The notes under the pieces are model-generated. The model saw nothing but the letters and a program-made list of their open reading frames with translations, searched no databases and was not told the DNA's origin. Source: RGIG3077 sp045541475 (lineage in GTDB: Bacteria; Bacillota; Clostridia; Oscillospirales; Ruminococcaceae). From it: a DNA stretch of 57,120 nucleotides. Positions 24,477 through 33,308 of the stretch are shown piece after piece. Location: assembly GCA_045541475.1 (NCBI GenBank), contig JAZQJI010000046.1, positions 1-57,120 of the forward strand. The letters run 5' to 3'. Position numbers and translations under genes: made by a program. Position 1 is the stretch's first letter. Each line of letters starts with the position of its first letter.

Positions 24477-24995
24477 TTAATTATTTAAATTACCAGTTTT
24501 GTTTTTTCTTGTGCCGAAATATCTCTTAAAAACTGTTTTATTCTCGATTTTAGAAAATATCGGTGCACCGATGATAAATACAACTACAAACTCGCCTAAA
24601 AACACGCTTGAAGCCGAGATATAAAATGGTTCGTTGTACATTATCGTCAATTCCAATCCCACAAGAATTGCGTTGGCAAGGCTGCACAATAAAGCTGAAA
24701 CATACAGATTTTTGTTTTTGCACATAAAAAATGCAGCGATTACTGTTGCGGCTGTACCTATGGGAACATCAAATACAGCGGTCGGGCTGAATATATTGGA
24801 AATAAAACAGCCTAAAGATAAGGCAATGCAAAAATCGGGATTGTAACAACACAGCAGCATAAGTATTTCGGAAAACCTGAACTGCACAACACCGTAGGAA
24901 AGCGGTGAAATAAGAACTGTTGCGCAAACATAAATTGCAGCAATTACGCCGATTTTTGTCATGGAATAGATTTTGGAATTGAAATTATTGTTCAT
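24477..24995 (-). CDS. queT: QueT-family queuosine-precursor ECF transporter S component
   Basis: This 172-residue membrane protein has about five or six hydrophobic segments and the QueT signature region VQFRFSEILMLLC and ISNIFSPTAVFDVPIGTAATVIAA. QueT binds a queuosine precursor (preQ0/preQ1) and works with the shared ECF energy module. I chose the ATG at 24995, 9 bases after GGAGG; a TTG three codons earlier is too close to it. A preQ1-I-like pseudoknot overlaps this ribosome site, which independently supports the assignment. Confidence 0.9.
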   Translation of the reverse strand: MNNNFNSKIYSMTKIGVIAAIYVCATVLISPLSYGVVQFRFSEILMLLCCYNPDFCIALSLGCFISNIFSPTAVFDVPIGTAATVIAAFFMCKNKNLYVSALLCSLANAILVGLELTIMYNEPFYISASSVFLGEFVVVFIIGAPIFSKIENKTVFKRYFGTRKNKTGNLNN

Positions 24996-25007
24996 TAAAA
25001 ACAACCT

Positions 25008-25044
25008 CCTTGTTTTTTACGCTGGTTATCAAGGAAAACAGCGC
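25008..25044 (-). promoter_or_regulatory. preQ1-I-like riboswitch controlling queT translation
   Basis: On the minus strand P1 is CGCTG (25043-25039)/CAGCG (25024-25020). The loop contains CCTTG (25034-25030), which can pair with CAAGG (25012-25008) after the A-rich tail TAAAAAA. This is the H-type pseudoknot layout of preQ1-I aptamers, including the A-rich strand. The second P2 strand overlaps the AAGGAGG ribosome site of queT, so ligand binding should shut off translation. The gene's identity fits. I have not scored it against a covariance model. Confidence 0.8.
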
Positions 25045-25057
25045 ATTAAATTTTAAT

Positions 25058-26014
25058 TTATTTATTATCGCAATCCTTATCGGGATTTGTATCAATCGAC
25101 ACAATATATCTCGGTCGGAATTTAATTTCCTCATATATCTTTGCCATATAGTATCCGATAATACCAAGACCTATCATGATAAACGAACCTGTTATCAGTA
25201 TTAGTAGAATTACCGTGGGGAAGCCTTCTGCGGAAGCTCCGTCGAAATACTGAACAAGTGTGTTAATTCCGAAAACAACTGCAATAATAAAGAAAACAAT
25301 GCCCATGCCTGTTATAAGCTGCAACGGCAGGTTTGTAAAGCTTGTAATATTGTTAATGGCAAATTTTGCAAGCTTTTTAAAATTCCACTTTGTTGTGCCG
25401 GCATTTCTTGGTGCAACGTTAAATTCTACCTGAGTGGTCTTAAATCCTACCCAGCTTGACAAAGCACGGAAGAAGGTGAGTCTTTCGGGCATTTCGTTAA
25501 GTGCGTCTATAACTTTTCTGTCCATAAGCTTGAAGTCGCTTGCGCGGTCAAGATTTACATCGGCAGAGTTTTTCATCAAGCGGTAGAAAGTTTTTGCAAA
25601 GGTTTTGTAAACAAAGCCTTCTTTGCCACGGCTTGCTTTAACAGCTTCAACAACCTCATAACCCTGCTCACGCAGTGCAAGCATTTCAAGAATAATCTCC
25701 GGTGGGTGCTGCAAATCACAATCAATTACAACTGCACTGTCGCCTCTGCAAGCTTTAAGCCCAGCAAATATTGCGCCTTCCTTGCCGAAATTGCGAGAAA
25801 ATTTAAGTCCACGCACGCAAGTATCCTGCTGTGCAAGATTGCTTATAATTTCCCATGTTTTATCTTTTGAGCCGTCATCAACAAAAAGCAGCTCATAATC
25901 AATAGTTTTATTATTTACCGTACCGCTTAAAACTTCACGGATTTTATCGTAAAAAAGCGGAAGACTTTCCTGCTCGTTATAGCACGGTACAATAACTGTA
26001 ATTAACGGTGCCAT
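25058..26014 (-). CDS. GT2 glycosyltransferase, GtrB/DPM1-like, with two C-terminal TM helices
   Basis: This 318-residue protein transfers a sugar to a polyprenyl phosphate carrier at the inner membrane face. The GT-A domain shows ITVIVPCYNEQESLP, LLFVDDGSKDKT, the DxD-like VIDCDLQHPPE, and RASDFKLMDRKVI. Two transmembrane helices lie at about 235-257 and 270-297. This layout is that of GtrB and YkoT-like proteins. It is the first gene of the minus-strand operon and has its own consensus promoter. The sugar and final acceptor are not known. Confidence 0.9.
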   Translation of the reverse strand: MAPLITVIVPCYNEQESLPLFYDKIREVLSGTVNNKTIDYELLFVDDGSKDKTWEIISNLAQQDTCVRGLKFSRNFGKEGAIFAGLKACRGDSAVVIDCDLQHPPEIILEMLALREQGYEVVEAVKASRGKEGFVYKTFAKTFYRLMKNSADVNLDRASDFKLMDRKVIDALNEMPERLTFFRALSSWVGFKTTQVEFNVAPRNAGTTKWNFKKLAKFAINNITSFTNLPLQLITGMGIVFFIIAVVFGINTLVQYFDGASAEGFPTVILLILITGSFIMIGLGIIGYYMAKIYEEIKFRPRYIVSIDTNPDKDCDNK

Positions 26015-26051
26015 TTTTATGTTCCTTCCAAAAAATATAAATACATATCAT

Positions 26052-26080
26052 ATTATACTACATGAATCTGCAAATTTCAA
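26052..26080 (-). promoter_or_regulatory. Promoter of the GT2-queT-uvrC-coaD operon
   Basis: TTGAAA (26080-26075) and a perfect TATAAT (26057-26052) have 17-bp spacing on the minus strand. Confidence 0.8.
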
Positions 26081-26126
26081 GTGTTTTCTGAAAAAGACAT
26101 GTGTTGGCGGTATCAGCCGTATGCGG

Positions 26127-26155
26127 TTGACATATTTTCTTAAAAGTGATACAAT
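26127..26155 (+). promoter_or_regulatory. Promoter of the Mrp gene
   Basis: A perfect TTGACA (26127-26132) and TACAAT (26150-26155) have 17-bp spacing. It is divergent from the GT2 operon promoter. Confidence 0.85.
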
Positions 26156-26210
26156 ATATTAGTTAATGCAAGAATTTTGCATTATGTTTTTTGGAAAGGA
26201 AGTATATATT

Positions 26211-27047
26211 ATGAGCGAATGTAATCACAACTGTTCACAGTGCTCCAGCGATTGTGCTTCACGCAAATCGCCTCAGGATATGATTGAAAAGCTGAATGAG
26301 CTTTCAAAAGTTAAAAAGGTAATCGGCGTTGTCAGCGGTAAGGGTGGCGTAGGCAAGTCACTTGTTACTTCAATGCTTGCTGTATTAATGCAGAGAAAAG
26401 GCTACAAAACTGCAGTTCTCGATGCTGATATCACAGGCCCCTCAATTCCTAAGGTTTTTGGTGTTAATGAGCGTGCCGCAGGCAACGACCTCGGTATTAT
26501 CCCGCCTGAGAGCAAGCTTGGCACACAGGTTATGTCAATTAATCTGCTGCTTGAAAACGAAACTGATCCTGTTATCTGGCGCGGTCCCGTTATTGCAGGC
26601 GTTGTAAAGCAGTTCTGGACAGACGTTATCTGGCATGATGTTGACTATATGTTTGTTGATATGCCTCCCGGAACAGGTGATGTTCCGCTTACAGTTTTCC
26701 AGTCACTGCCCGTTGACGGTATTGTTGTCGTTGCATCTCCTCAGGAGCTTGTAGGCATGATTGTTGAAAAGGCTGTAAAAATGGCAGGTATGCTCAATAT
26801 TCCCGTTTTGGGTATTGTTGAAAATATGTCATATTTTGTATGCGATAAGTGTAACGAAAAGCACTATATCTATGGTGAAAGCCATGTAGATGAGCTTGCA
26901 AAGTCGCTCAGCATTGATACTGTTTCGCAGATACCCTTTAACAAAAAGCTTGCCGCTGCTTGTGATAAGGGCATGATTGAGCTTTTTGAAGGCGAATGGC
27001 TTGATAATATGGCAGAAAAAATTGAAAATGCTGTAAGTGTTGAATAA
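26211..27047 (+). CDS. mrp: Mrp/NBP35-type P-loop ATPase, iron-sulfur carrier
   Basis: This 278-residue protein belongs to the Mrp/ApbC/Nbp35 ATPases, which carry and transfer Fe-S clusters. An N-terminal Cys cluster (CNHNCSQCSSDC, residues 4-15) recalls the Nbp35 site. The deviant Walker A is SGKGGVGKS, Walker B is FVDMPPGTGD, and the bridging CxxC is in YFVCDKCNEK. The usual N-terminal DUF59 of long Mrp proteins is absent. I chose the ATG at 26211, after GGAAAGGAAG; the upstream in-frame start has no ribosome site. Confidence 0.93.
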   Translation: MSECNHNCSQCSSDCASRKSPQDMIEKLNELSKVKKVIGVVSGKGGVGKSLVTSMLAVLMQRKGYKTAVLDADITGPSIPKVFGVNERAAGNDLGIIPPESKLGTQVMSINLLLENETDPVIWRGPVIAGVVKQFWTDVIWHDVDYMFVDMPPGTGDVPLTVFQSLPVDGIVVVASPQELVGMIVEKAVKMAGMLNIPVLGIVENMSYFVCDKCNEKHYIYGESHVDELAKSLSIDTVSQIPFNKKLAAACDKGMIELFEGEWLDNMAEKIENAVSVE

Positions 27048-27066
27048 TTACGTTATAAATGATATA

Positions 27067-27098
27067 AAACGCCCGCTAACTATAAGCGGGCGTTTTTC
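27067..27098. terminator. Convergent terminator between mrp and the small minus-strand gene
   Basis: AAACGCCCGCT and AGCGGGCGTTT pair around a 7-base loop, with T-rich tails on both strands. Confidence 0.88.
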
Positions 27099-27111
27099 TT
27101 TGCTTAAAAAC

Positions 27112-27387
27112 TCACAAATCCTGCAAATCGGCTACAGTCTGGTCGTTTTCAAGGTTATCTCTTGCAAGGTCGTTGTCAATATTGGCATAAGCATCTGAAA
27201 TGGGCTTTTCCTGCGAAAACGATGCAGTGTGCCACACCTTTTGCGACGGTGGCTTTGTATTTGCAATAATTGGGTTTGCATGCGCCTTGCCGTGCTTTGC
27301 TTTTCCCTGGATTTCCGACACTGACGCCGCTGTATTGCGAGGTTGAGTGTGAGTGTGTTCGGTGCGTTTCATTCCTTGTTTTGCCAT
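27112..27387 (-). CDS. Small hydrophilic protein of unknown function
   Basis: This 91-residue protein is highly charged, begins MAKQGMKRTEHTHTQ, and contains a central EIQGKAKHGKAHANPIIANT and an acidic C-terminus. It has no signal peptide, membrane segment or Cys. A good ribosome site (GAGGTGAT) stands before the ATG and a terminator follows, which supports it as a real gene. The composition recalls small basic spore-associated or nucleic-acid-binding proteins, but I recognise no family. Confidence 0.6.
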   Translation of the reverse strand: MAKQGMKRTEHTHTQPRNTAASVSEIQGKAKHGKAHANPIIANTKPPSQKVWHTASFSQEKPISDAYANIDNDLARDNLENDQTVADLQDL

Positions 27388-27541
27388 GATAGATCACCTC
27401 GGTTTTATTATGGCTGTTTGTATTCAAATTATGCTTAAAATGTTTTGAACAAAACAAAAATCATGCAACAAGAAAATTATGCGTTAATAGTGGCATAATA
27501 CATACATAACAAGCAACGAAAGCAAAGGAGAAGTATTTGTA

Positions 27542-29800
27542 ATGAATATTGCAGAAATTATAAAAAACGAATACGACAAAGATATTTGCGAATGTACAAA
27601 TGCGCAAATTTACTGCGCACTTGTAAAAGCTGTAAATCAGCTATCAGAGCAAAAGCTGATGCAAAAAACAAAAAAGAAGCTTTACTATATTTCGGCGGAA
27701 TTTTTAATCGGTAAGCTTTTATCAAACAATCTTATCAATCTTGGGATATATAACGATGTAAAACAACAGCTTGCAGAAAACGGCAGGGATATCTGCGAGA
27801 TTGAAGAAATCGAAAACGAGGCTTCTTTGGGCAACGGTGGCCTTGGCAGGTTGGCGGCTTGTTTTCTCGATTCAATTGCAACGCTTGGTTTAAACGGTGA
27901 TGGAATAGGCTTGAATTATCATTTTGGGTTGTTCAGGCAGGTTTTCAAAAACAATGCACAGACCGCTGTTCCTGATAAATGGCAGAGCGGGTGTTTGTGG
28001 CTGAAAAAAACCGATGTTACCTATTGTGTAAAATTTGGCAATAACGAAGTTACTGCTCGAATGTATGATATATTCGTCACAGGGTATTCGGGCAATGTAA
28101 ATAAGCTGCATTTGTTTGATATTGAAAGTGTTGATGAATCAATTGTGCACGAAGGCATTGATTTTGATAAAACGCAAATCGAAAAAAATCTTACACTGTT
28201 TCTTTATCCCGATGACAGCGACGAGGCCGGCAGACTGCTGAGAATTTATCAGCAATATTTCATGGTGTCAAGTGCGGCTCAGCTTATACTTGATGAAGCA
28301 TTAAACAAAGGGTGCAAGCTGCACGACCTTGACAATTATGCAGTAATTCAGATAAACGACACACACCCCACAATGATTATACCCGAATTGATACGTTTGC
28401 TGATGCAGCATGGGCTTGAAATGAACACAGCCATTGCAACGGTGAGCAAATGCTGTGCTTACACAAATCACACAATTCTTGCTGAAGCGCTTGAAAAGTG
28501 GCCGATAGAGTATCTTGAAAAAACGGTGCCGCAGCTTGTGCCGATTATTGAGGTGCTTGATGATAAGGTGCGCAGAAAATATGACGATAAATCGGTATAT
28601 ATTATTGATGACGATGAGCGTGTGCACATGGCACATATTGATATACATTGCTGTTTTAGTGTTAACGGTGTAGCCTCTTTGCATACGGATATATTAAAGA
28701 AAAACGAACTGCAAAACTTTTATAAAATATATCCTGATAAATTTAACAACAAAACAAACGGAATTACATTTCGTCGTTGGCTTTTGCACAGCAACCCTTT
28801 GCTTACAGAATTTATTGCATCGCTGATAGGGGAAGATTTCAAAAAGGATGCAAACGAACTGAAAAAGCTTTTGAAATTTTGCGATGATGAAACCGTGCTG
28901 AATAAACTGCTTGCTGTTAAATATGCCAAAAAGATAGAATTAAAAAATTATCTACAAAAAAAGCAGAATGTTACAGTTGACGAAAATTCAATATTCGATA
29001 TTCAGATAAAGCGCCTGCATGAATACAAGCGTCAGCAACTTAACGCATTGTATCTTATTCATAAATATCTTCAAATTAAAAACGGCGACAATCCCAATAC
29101 GCCGATAACGGCAATTTTCGGCGCAAAGGCGGCGCCTGCATACACTATTGCGCAAGATATCATTCATTTGATTTTATGCTTGCAGCAATTAATATCAAGT
29201 GATAGCGCAGTAAATCCGTATCTTAACGTTGTAATGGTTGAAAACTATAATGTCACCGCAGCCGAAAAGCTTATTCCCGCGTGTGATATTTCGCAGCAGA
29301 TTTCGCTTGCTTCAAAGGAAGCAAGCGGTACGGGCAACATGAAATTTATGCTTAACGGAGCGGTTACTTTAGGTACAATGGATGGCGCAAACGTTGAAAT
29401 AAAAGACCTTGTTGGTGATGATAATATTTATATTTTCGGTGATTTAAGTGAAACTGTGGTACAACGCTATGCCGATAACAGCTACTGCGCAAGAGATTTT
29501 TATGAAAACAATGCCAATATCAAACGTGCAGTTGATTTTATCACAAGCGATGAATTGTTAAAAATCGGCAACGAGGAAAAACTGAAGCGCCTTTCGAATG
29601 AGCTTATCTGCAAGGATTGGTTCATGACCTTTCCCGATTTTGATGATTATGTAAAAACAAGGGAACAAGCTTATATTGATTATGAAAACAGGATAGAGTG
29701 GGCAAAAAAAATGCTTGTAAATATTGCTTTTGCAGGATATTTTTCTTCAGACAGAACTATCGCGGAATACAACGATGATATTTGGCGTCTTGAAAAATAG
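27542..29800 (+). CDS. glgP: Glycogen/maltodextrin phosphorylase (GT35)
   Basis: This 752-residue enzyme releases glucose-1-phosphate from alpha-1,4-glucan chains. Visible are NGGLGRLAACFLDSIATLG, GIGLNYHFGLFRQ, QINDTHPTMIIPELIR, DIQIKRLHEYKRQ, and the PLP-binding motif EASGTGNMKF with Lys601. It has no export signal. GGAG lies upstream of the ATG. ptsI begins 15 bases after its stop, so the two genes are probably cotranscribed. It completes the maltodextrin pathway begun by MalQ at 18.1 kb. Confidence 0.95.
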   Translation: MNIAEIIKNEYDKDICECTNAQIYCALVKAVNQLSEQKLMQKTKKKLYYISAEFLIGKLLSNNLINLGIYNDVKQQLAENGRDICEIEEIENEASLGNGGLGRLAACFLDSIATLGLNGDGIGLNYHFGLFRQVFKNNAQTAVPDKWQSGCLWLKKTDVTYCVKFGNNEVTARMYDIFVTGYSGNVNKLHLFDIESVDESIVHEGIDFDKTQIEKNLTLFLYPDDSDEAGRLLRIYQQYFMVSSAAQLILDEALNKGCKLHDLDNYAVIQINDTHPTMIIPELIRLLMQHGLEMNTAIATVSKCCAYTNHTILAEALEKWPIEYLEKTVPQLVPIIEVLDDKVRRKYDDKSVYIIDDDERVHMAHIDIHCCFSVNGVASLHTDILKKNELQNFYKIYPDKFNNKTNGITFRRWLLHSNPLLTEFIASLIGEDFKKDANELKKLLKFCDDETVLNKLLAVKYAKKIELKNYLQKKQNVTVDENSIFDIQIKRLHEYKRQQLNALYLIHKYLQIKNGDNPNTPITAIFGAKAAPAYTIAQDIIHLILCLQQLISSDSAVNPYLNVVMVENYNVTAAEKLIPACDISQQISLASKEASGTGNMKFMLNGAVTLGTMDGANVEIKDLVGDDNIYIFGDLSETVVQRYADNSYCARDFYENNANIKRAVDFITSDELLKIGNEEKLKRLSNELICKDWFMTFPDFDDYVKTREQAYIDYENRIEWAKKMLVNIAFAGYFSSDRTIAEYNDDIWRLEK

Positions 29801-29815
29801 GGAGGACTGCACTGT

Positions 29816-31468
29816 ATGACAAAGTTTAGAGGAAAAGGAGTCTACGGCGCCATAGCAATAGGAAGGGTGTCTGTTTTAAAGCGCAGAGATGTGCAGGTAA
29901 AGCGTATAAAAATTGAAAATCCGCAATTAGAGCTTGAGCGATTAGAAGCGGCTAAGAAAATGGCAATTTCGCAGCTTAACGATGTTTACGAAAAAGCATT
30001 AAAGGAAGTAGGCGAGGCCAATGCGCGTATATTTGAAATCCACATGATGATGGTTGATGATGAAGATTACAACGAGGCTATTACGGAAATGATTAACGGT
30101 CAGTGTGTTAATGCTGAATATGCCGTTGCGGTTACATCGGATAATTTTGCTGAAATGTTTTCTTCCATGGAAGATAGTTATATGCAGGCAAGAGCGGCCG
30201 ATGTGCAGGATATTTCCGACAGAATAATCGATTGTATGTCGGATAGAGAAAACGATGAGTCTTTTTCTGATGAAAAGGTGATTATATGCGCATCTGACCT
30301 TGCACCAAGCGAAACCGTATCACTTGATAAAGAAAAGGTGCTTGCATTTGTTACTGCATACGGCTCCTCAAATTCGCACACGGCAATTCTTGCCAGAAAT
30401 ATGAATATTCCCGCTGTTATCGGGGCGGGAGAGGATTTTTTAAACCGTATATCCAACAGCGATATAGCAATTATAGATGGCTTTTCCGGTGATATTATTC
30501 TTAACCCCGATGAAGAAACAATTGCTGTATATCAGCAAAAACAGCATGAAGAAGCGGAGAAAAAAGCGTTGCTTCTAAAGCTGAAGGGAAAGGAAAATAT
30601 CACTATTGACGGTACAAGAATTAATATATATGCCAATATAGGCAGTGTTGATAATATTGGCGCCGTGCTTGTAAGTGATGCCGATGGCATAGGCTTGTTC
30701 CGTAGCGAGTTTTTATATCTTGAAAATACTGATTATCCCACTGAGGAGGAGCAGTATAAAGTATACCGACGTGTGTTGGAAAGTATGGCAACTAAAAAGG
30801 TGATTATCCGCACGCTTGATATAGGAGCGGATAAGCAGGCGGATTATTTTCGGCTTGATAAGGAGGAAAACCCCGCCCTTGGTCTGCGCGCAATAAGATT
30901 GTGCCTTACAAGACTGGAAATTTTCAAAACACAGCTAAGGGCGCTTTACAGGGCATCGATTTGCGGAAAGCTTGGCATTATGTTTCCCATGATTACAAGT
31001 GTTTTTGAACTTAGTGAAATTCTTTTGCTTTGTGATGAAGTCAAAGCTGAGCTTAATGCGCAGGGCGTTGAATACAGCAAGGAAACCGAGCTTGGTATAA
31101 TGATAGACACGCCTGCGGCTGCTATTATCAGCGACAGACTTGCACCCATGGTGGACTTTTTCAGCATAGGCACCAACGACCTTACGCAGTATACTTTAGC
31201 GTGTGATAGGCAAAATCCGCATCTTGAACGCTTTTGCGATACTCATCACGAAGCGGTGCTGCGGCTTATAGAGATTACTGCAAACAATGCACACAAGCAT
31301 GGTACATGGGTTGGCATCTGCGGAGAACTTGCTGCAGATACAGCTCTTACTGAAACTTTTTTGAAAATGGGTATAGATGAACTTTCTGTTTCTCCGCCTT
31401 TTGTATTAAAAGTGCGTGATGCTGTGAGAAAAATAGATTTATCAGATAACAAATCAAACGAATTATAG
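29816..31468 (+). CDS. ptsI: PTS Enzyme I (phosphoenolpyruvate-protein phosphotransferase)
   Basis: This 550-residue protein takes phosphate from PEP and passes it to HPr. The phospho-His188 is in GSSNSHTAILARNMNIPAV. PEP-site motifs are GIGLFRSEFLY, GLRAIRLCL, FFSIGTNDLTQYTLACDR and GICGELAAD. Length is slightly under the usual 570-575, with no missing motif. GGAGG lies 10 bases before the ATG. Its pairing with glgP, away from the HPr gene, is unusual because ptsH and ptsI are normally adjacent. Confidence 0.96.
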   Translation: MTKFRGKGVYGAIAIGRVSVLKRRDVQVKRIKIENPQLELERLEAAKKMAISQLNDVYEKALKEVGEANARIFEIHMMMVDDEDYNEAITEMINGQCVNAEYAVAVTSDNFAEMFSSMEDSYMQARAADVQDISDRIIDCMSDRENDESFSDEKVIICASDLAPSETVSLDKEKVLAFVTAYGSSNSHTAILARNMNIPAVIGAGEDFLNRISNSDIAIIDGFSGDIILNPDEETIAVYQQKQHEEAEKKALLLKLKGKENITIDGTRINIYANIGSVDNIGAVLVSDADGIGLFRSEFLYLENTDYPTEEEQYKVYRRVLESMATKKVIIRTLDIGADKQADYFRLDKEENPALGLRAIRLCLTRLEIFKTQLRALYRASICGKLGIMFPMITSVFELSEILLLCDEVKAELNAQGVEYSKETELGIMIDTPAAAIISDRLAPMVDFFSIGTNDLTQYTLACDRQNPHLERFCDTHHEAVLRLIEITANNAHKHGTWVGICGELAADTALTETFLKMGIDELSVSPPFVLKVRDAVRKIDLSDNKSNEL

Positions 31469-31472
31469 AAAA

Positions 31473-31512
31473 AACAGTCTTATTTTCTTGAAATTTTGAA
31501 AATAAGACTGTT
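31473..31512. terminator. Bidirectional terminator after ptsI
   Basis: A perfect 15-bp stem (31473-31487 with 31498-31512, core CAGTCTTATTTTC) has a run of T on the minus strand and an AT-rich tail on the plus strand. It can also end the minus-strand surface-polymer operon. No gene is seen in 31513-31673. Confidence 0.8.
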
Positions 31513-31673
31513 ATTATATTCAAATATATTCAGTTTTTGGCGAGTGCACGATATTCAGAAGAAGTTATATCGGAAATAATGCGGTTCCAAAATAAAAAGC
31601 ACCTGAAAACCCGTCGGCTGTTTTATATCTTAAACATTTGCAAAAACTTCTTTGGGCTTAAACGTTATACATT

Positions 31674-32348
31674 TTACTCCAAAATATCTATGCCGGAGTA
31701 GTTTTCCGGATTTTTCCAATAATCCTCTTTGGGTATATTAACAATTTCGCTTCGATAAGTATAATCGGCAGAATCCATTATCATACAAACCAAATCATTA
31801 ACCACAAGCTTTCCTTCTGAATTTTCCACTATAAAAACAAAGGGACCTTCGCTTGAGGTATTGTTTTGATAACTACCGCTTACAAACGCAAAACCGTTGG
31901 AAATTTCAAATTCGCTGATGCTGAATGTCATAGTGTTGTTTTCGCTTAACTTCACGGGAAGATTTGCAAATTCGTAAATAAGATAGTTTTCCAAATCGGA
32001 ATTAACAACATATTCCGTCAGTGCTTCGGTTTCTTTTCCGTGTGAAGTTTTTGCCAATATACCGCAAACTTTTGTGCATAGATTGTTGATTTGCTCGTAA
32101 TCTTCCTGAGTGGCTTCTTCACTGCCGCTTGCCAAAAACATCTCGTTTTTGCTTTCTTCTTCCGATGAAGCCGTTGATGAATCTCCGTAAAAGATTCCGC
32201 CGAAGCCGTCATCATAGCTTTCTGTTACAGCGGCAGTCCAGTATTTTTTTCTGCTGTCGCTTTCATCATTTGAATTGGATTTATCCTTTGAACAGCCTGA
32301 AAGCATCAAAAAAGATGCGAACACGCAAAAATATAAACAAAGCTTCAT
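31674..32348 (-). CDS. Lipoprotein of unknown function
   Basis: This 224-residue protein has a lipoprotein signal ending in LSGC (Cys19), an Asp/Ser/Glu-rich tether, and a globular region from about residue 80 (EDYEQINNLCTKVCGILA; VSGSYQNNTSSEGPFVFIVEN). I recognise no family. GAAAGGGAGC precedes the ATG at 32348. It follows licA by 60 bases as the last gene of the surface-polymer operon, so it may act outside the membrane with that pathway. Confidence 0.75.
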   Translation of the reverse strand: MKLCLYFCVFASFLMLSGCSKDKSNSNDESDSRKKYWTAAVTESYDDGFGGIFYGDSSTASSEEESKNEMFLASGSEEATQEDYEQINNLCTKVCGILAKTSHGKETEALTEYVVNSDLENYLIYEFANLPVKLSENNTMTFSISEFEISNGFAFVSGSYQNNTSSEGPFVFIVENSEGKLVVNDLVCMIMDSADYTYRSEIVNIPKEDYWKNPENYSGIDILE

Positions 32349-32408
32349 ATATGCTCCCTTTCTCTTCACAATCGTCTGATAATAGTTTGTCAAAGCTTTT
32401 GGTAAATC

Positions 32409-33305
32409 TTAAAGCTTTTCAAATATGCTTATGTTATCTTTCATTCGCGCATAGCGTTCAACCGCCCAGTCTTCCATGGGCTTTCCATCGTAGGGCACTC
32501 TTGCTTTTGCCCAAAGCGTCCAGAGATAATCTACATAAATCTTGCTTGCAAGAAAATGCTGCTTGTCTGTAACAGTGGGTTCTTTTCCTAGGTAAGCCGT
32601 TAAAAGCAGCACATCGTGATTTTCATCAAAGCCTGCTTCAATGGATACATCAGCTACATCCCACATGCCGTCGTTCATGCCTGCATATTCCCAATCAATA
32701 AGGTACATTCTGCCATTGCCGATTACCCAGTTTTCGCACAGCGAATCATTATGGCAGGGCACCTTGGGCGCATTTACAGCTTCATCAATCTGCGATTTTA
32801 TCTGCATTACTTTTGCTTTGTTTTCGGCATAATCCTCAAACATGGCAACATTCATATCTGATATGATACTTTCGTATTCTGCCGCCATATCAAAAACCTC
32901 AAACGGCACGCCTGTATTTACACCGCAGTTATGCATTTTTTTGAAAATTTCCGCTATCTGATAAATATGCTTTTCATCGTGTAAAGTTTCGCTGCACATG
33001 GTTATAGCGTTGGGTATGTATTCTGTAATTTTTGAACCGTCCTTACCGAAATAAAGCATTTTTGCATCAACGCCAAGCTCGCAGGCAAGCTTTGTGCTTA
33101 TCATTTCATTGTTGCGGTTAATCATCTGCTCGGTACCTTCACCCGGTATGCGCACAACGTATTCTGCATCATTTTCAAGCGTTACATGGTATGTATGGTT
33201 TGTAAGTCCGCCCATTCTTTCAATGGATTTATACGAATCAACATTCAGAACATCGCTAAGCAGTTTGCTGATCTGCACAAGATCATTTTGTACTATTTCT
33301 CTCAT
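32409..33305 (-). CDS. licA: Choline/ethanolamine kinase-like protein (LicA-type)
   Basis: This 298-residue protein is an aminoglycoside-phosphotransferase-fold kinase. Markers are GGLTNHTYHV (nucleotide loop), YVVRIPGEGTE, the catalytic VPCHNDSLCENW, and the metal-binding LIDWEYAGMND, close to LicA choline kinases. It should make phosphocholine. It follows a LicC-like cytidylyltransferase by 3 bases, the same pairing as in the lic loci of Haemophilus and pneumococcus. A choline permease (LicB) and the transferase LicD are not in the window. GGAGATTTG precedes the ATG. Confidence 0.88.
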   Translation of the reverse strand: MREIVQNDLVQISKLLSDVLNVDSYKSIERMGGLTNHTYHVTLENDAEYVVRIPGEGTEQMINRNNEMISTKLACELGVDAKMLYFGKDGSKITEYIPNAITMCSETLHDEKHIYQIAEIFKKMHNCGVNTGVPFEVFDMAAEYESIISDMNVAMFEDYAENKAKVMQIKSQIDEAVNAPKVPCHNDSLCENWVIGNGRMYLIDWEYAGMNDGMWDVADVSIEAGFDENHDVLLLTAYLGKEPTVTDKQHFLASKIYVDYLWTLWAKARVPYDGKPMEDWAVERYARMKDNISIFEKL

Positions 33306-33308
33306 AAT

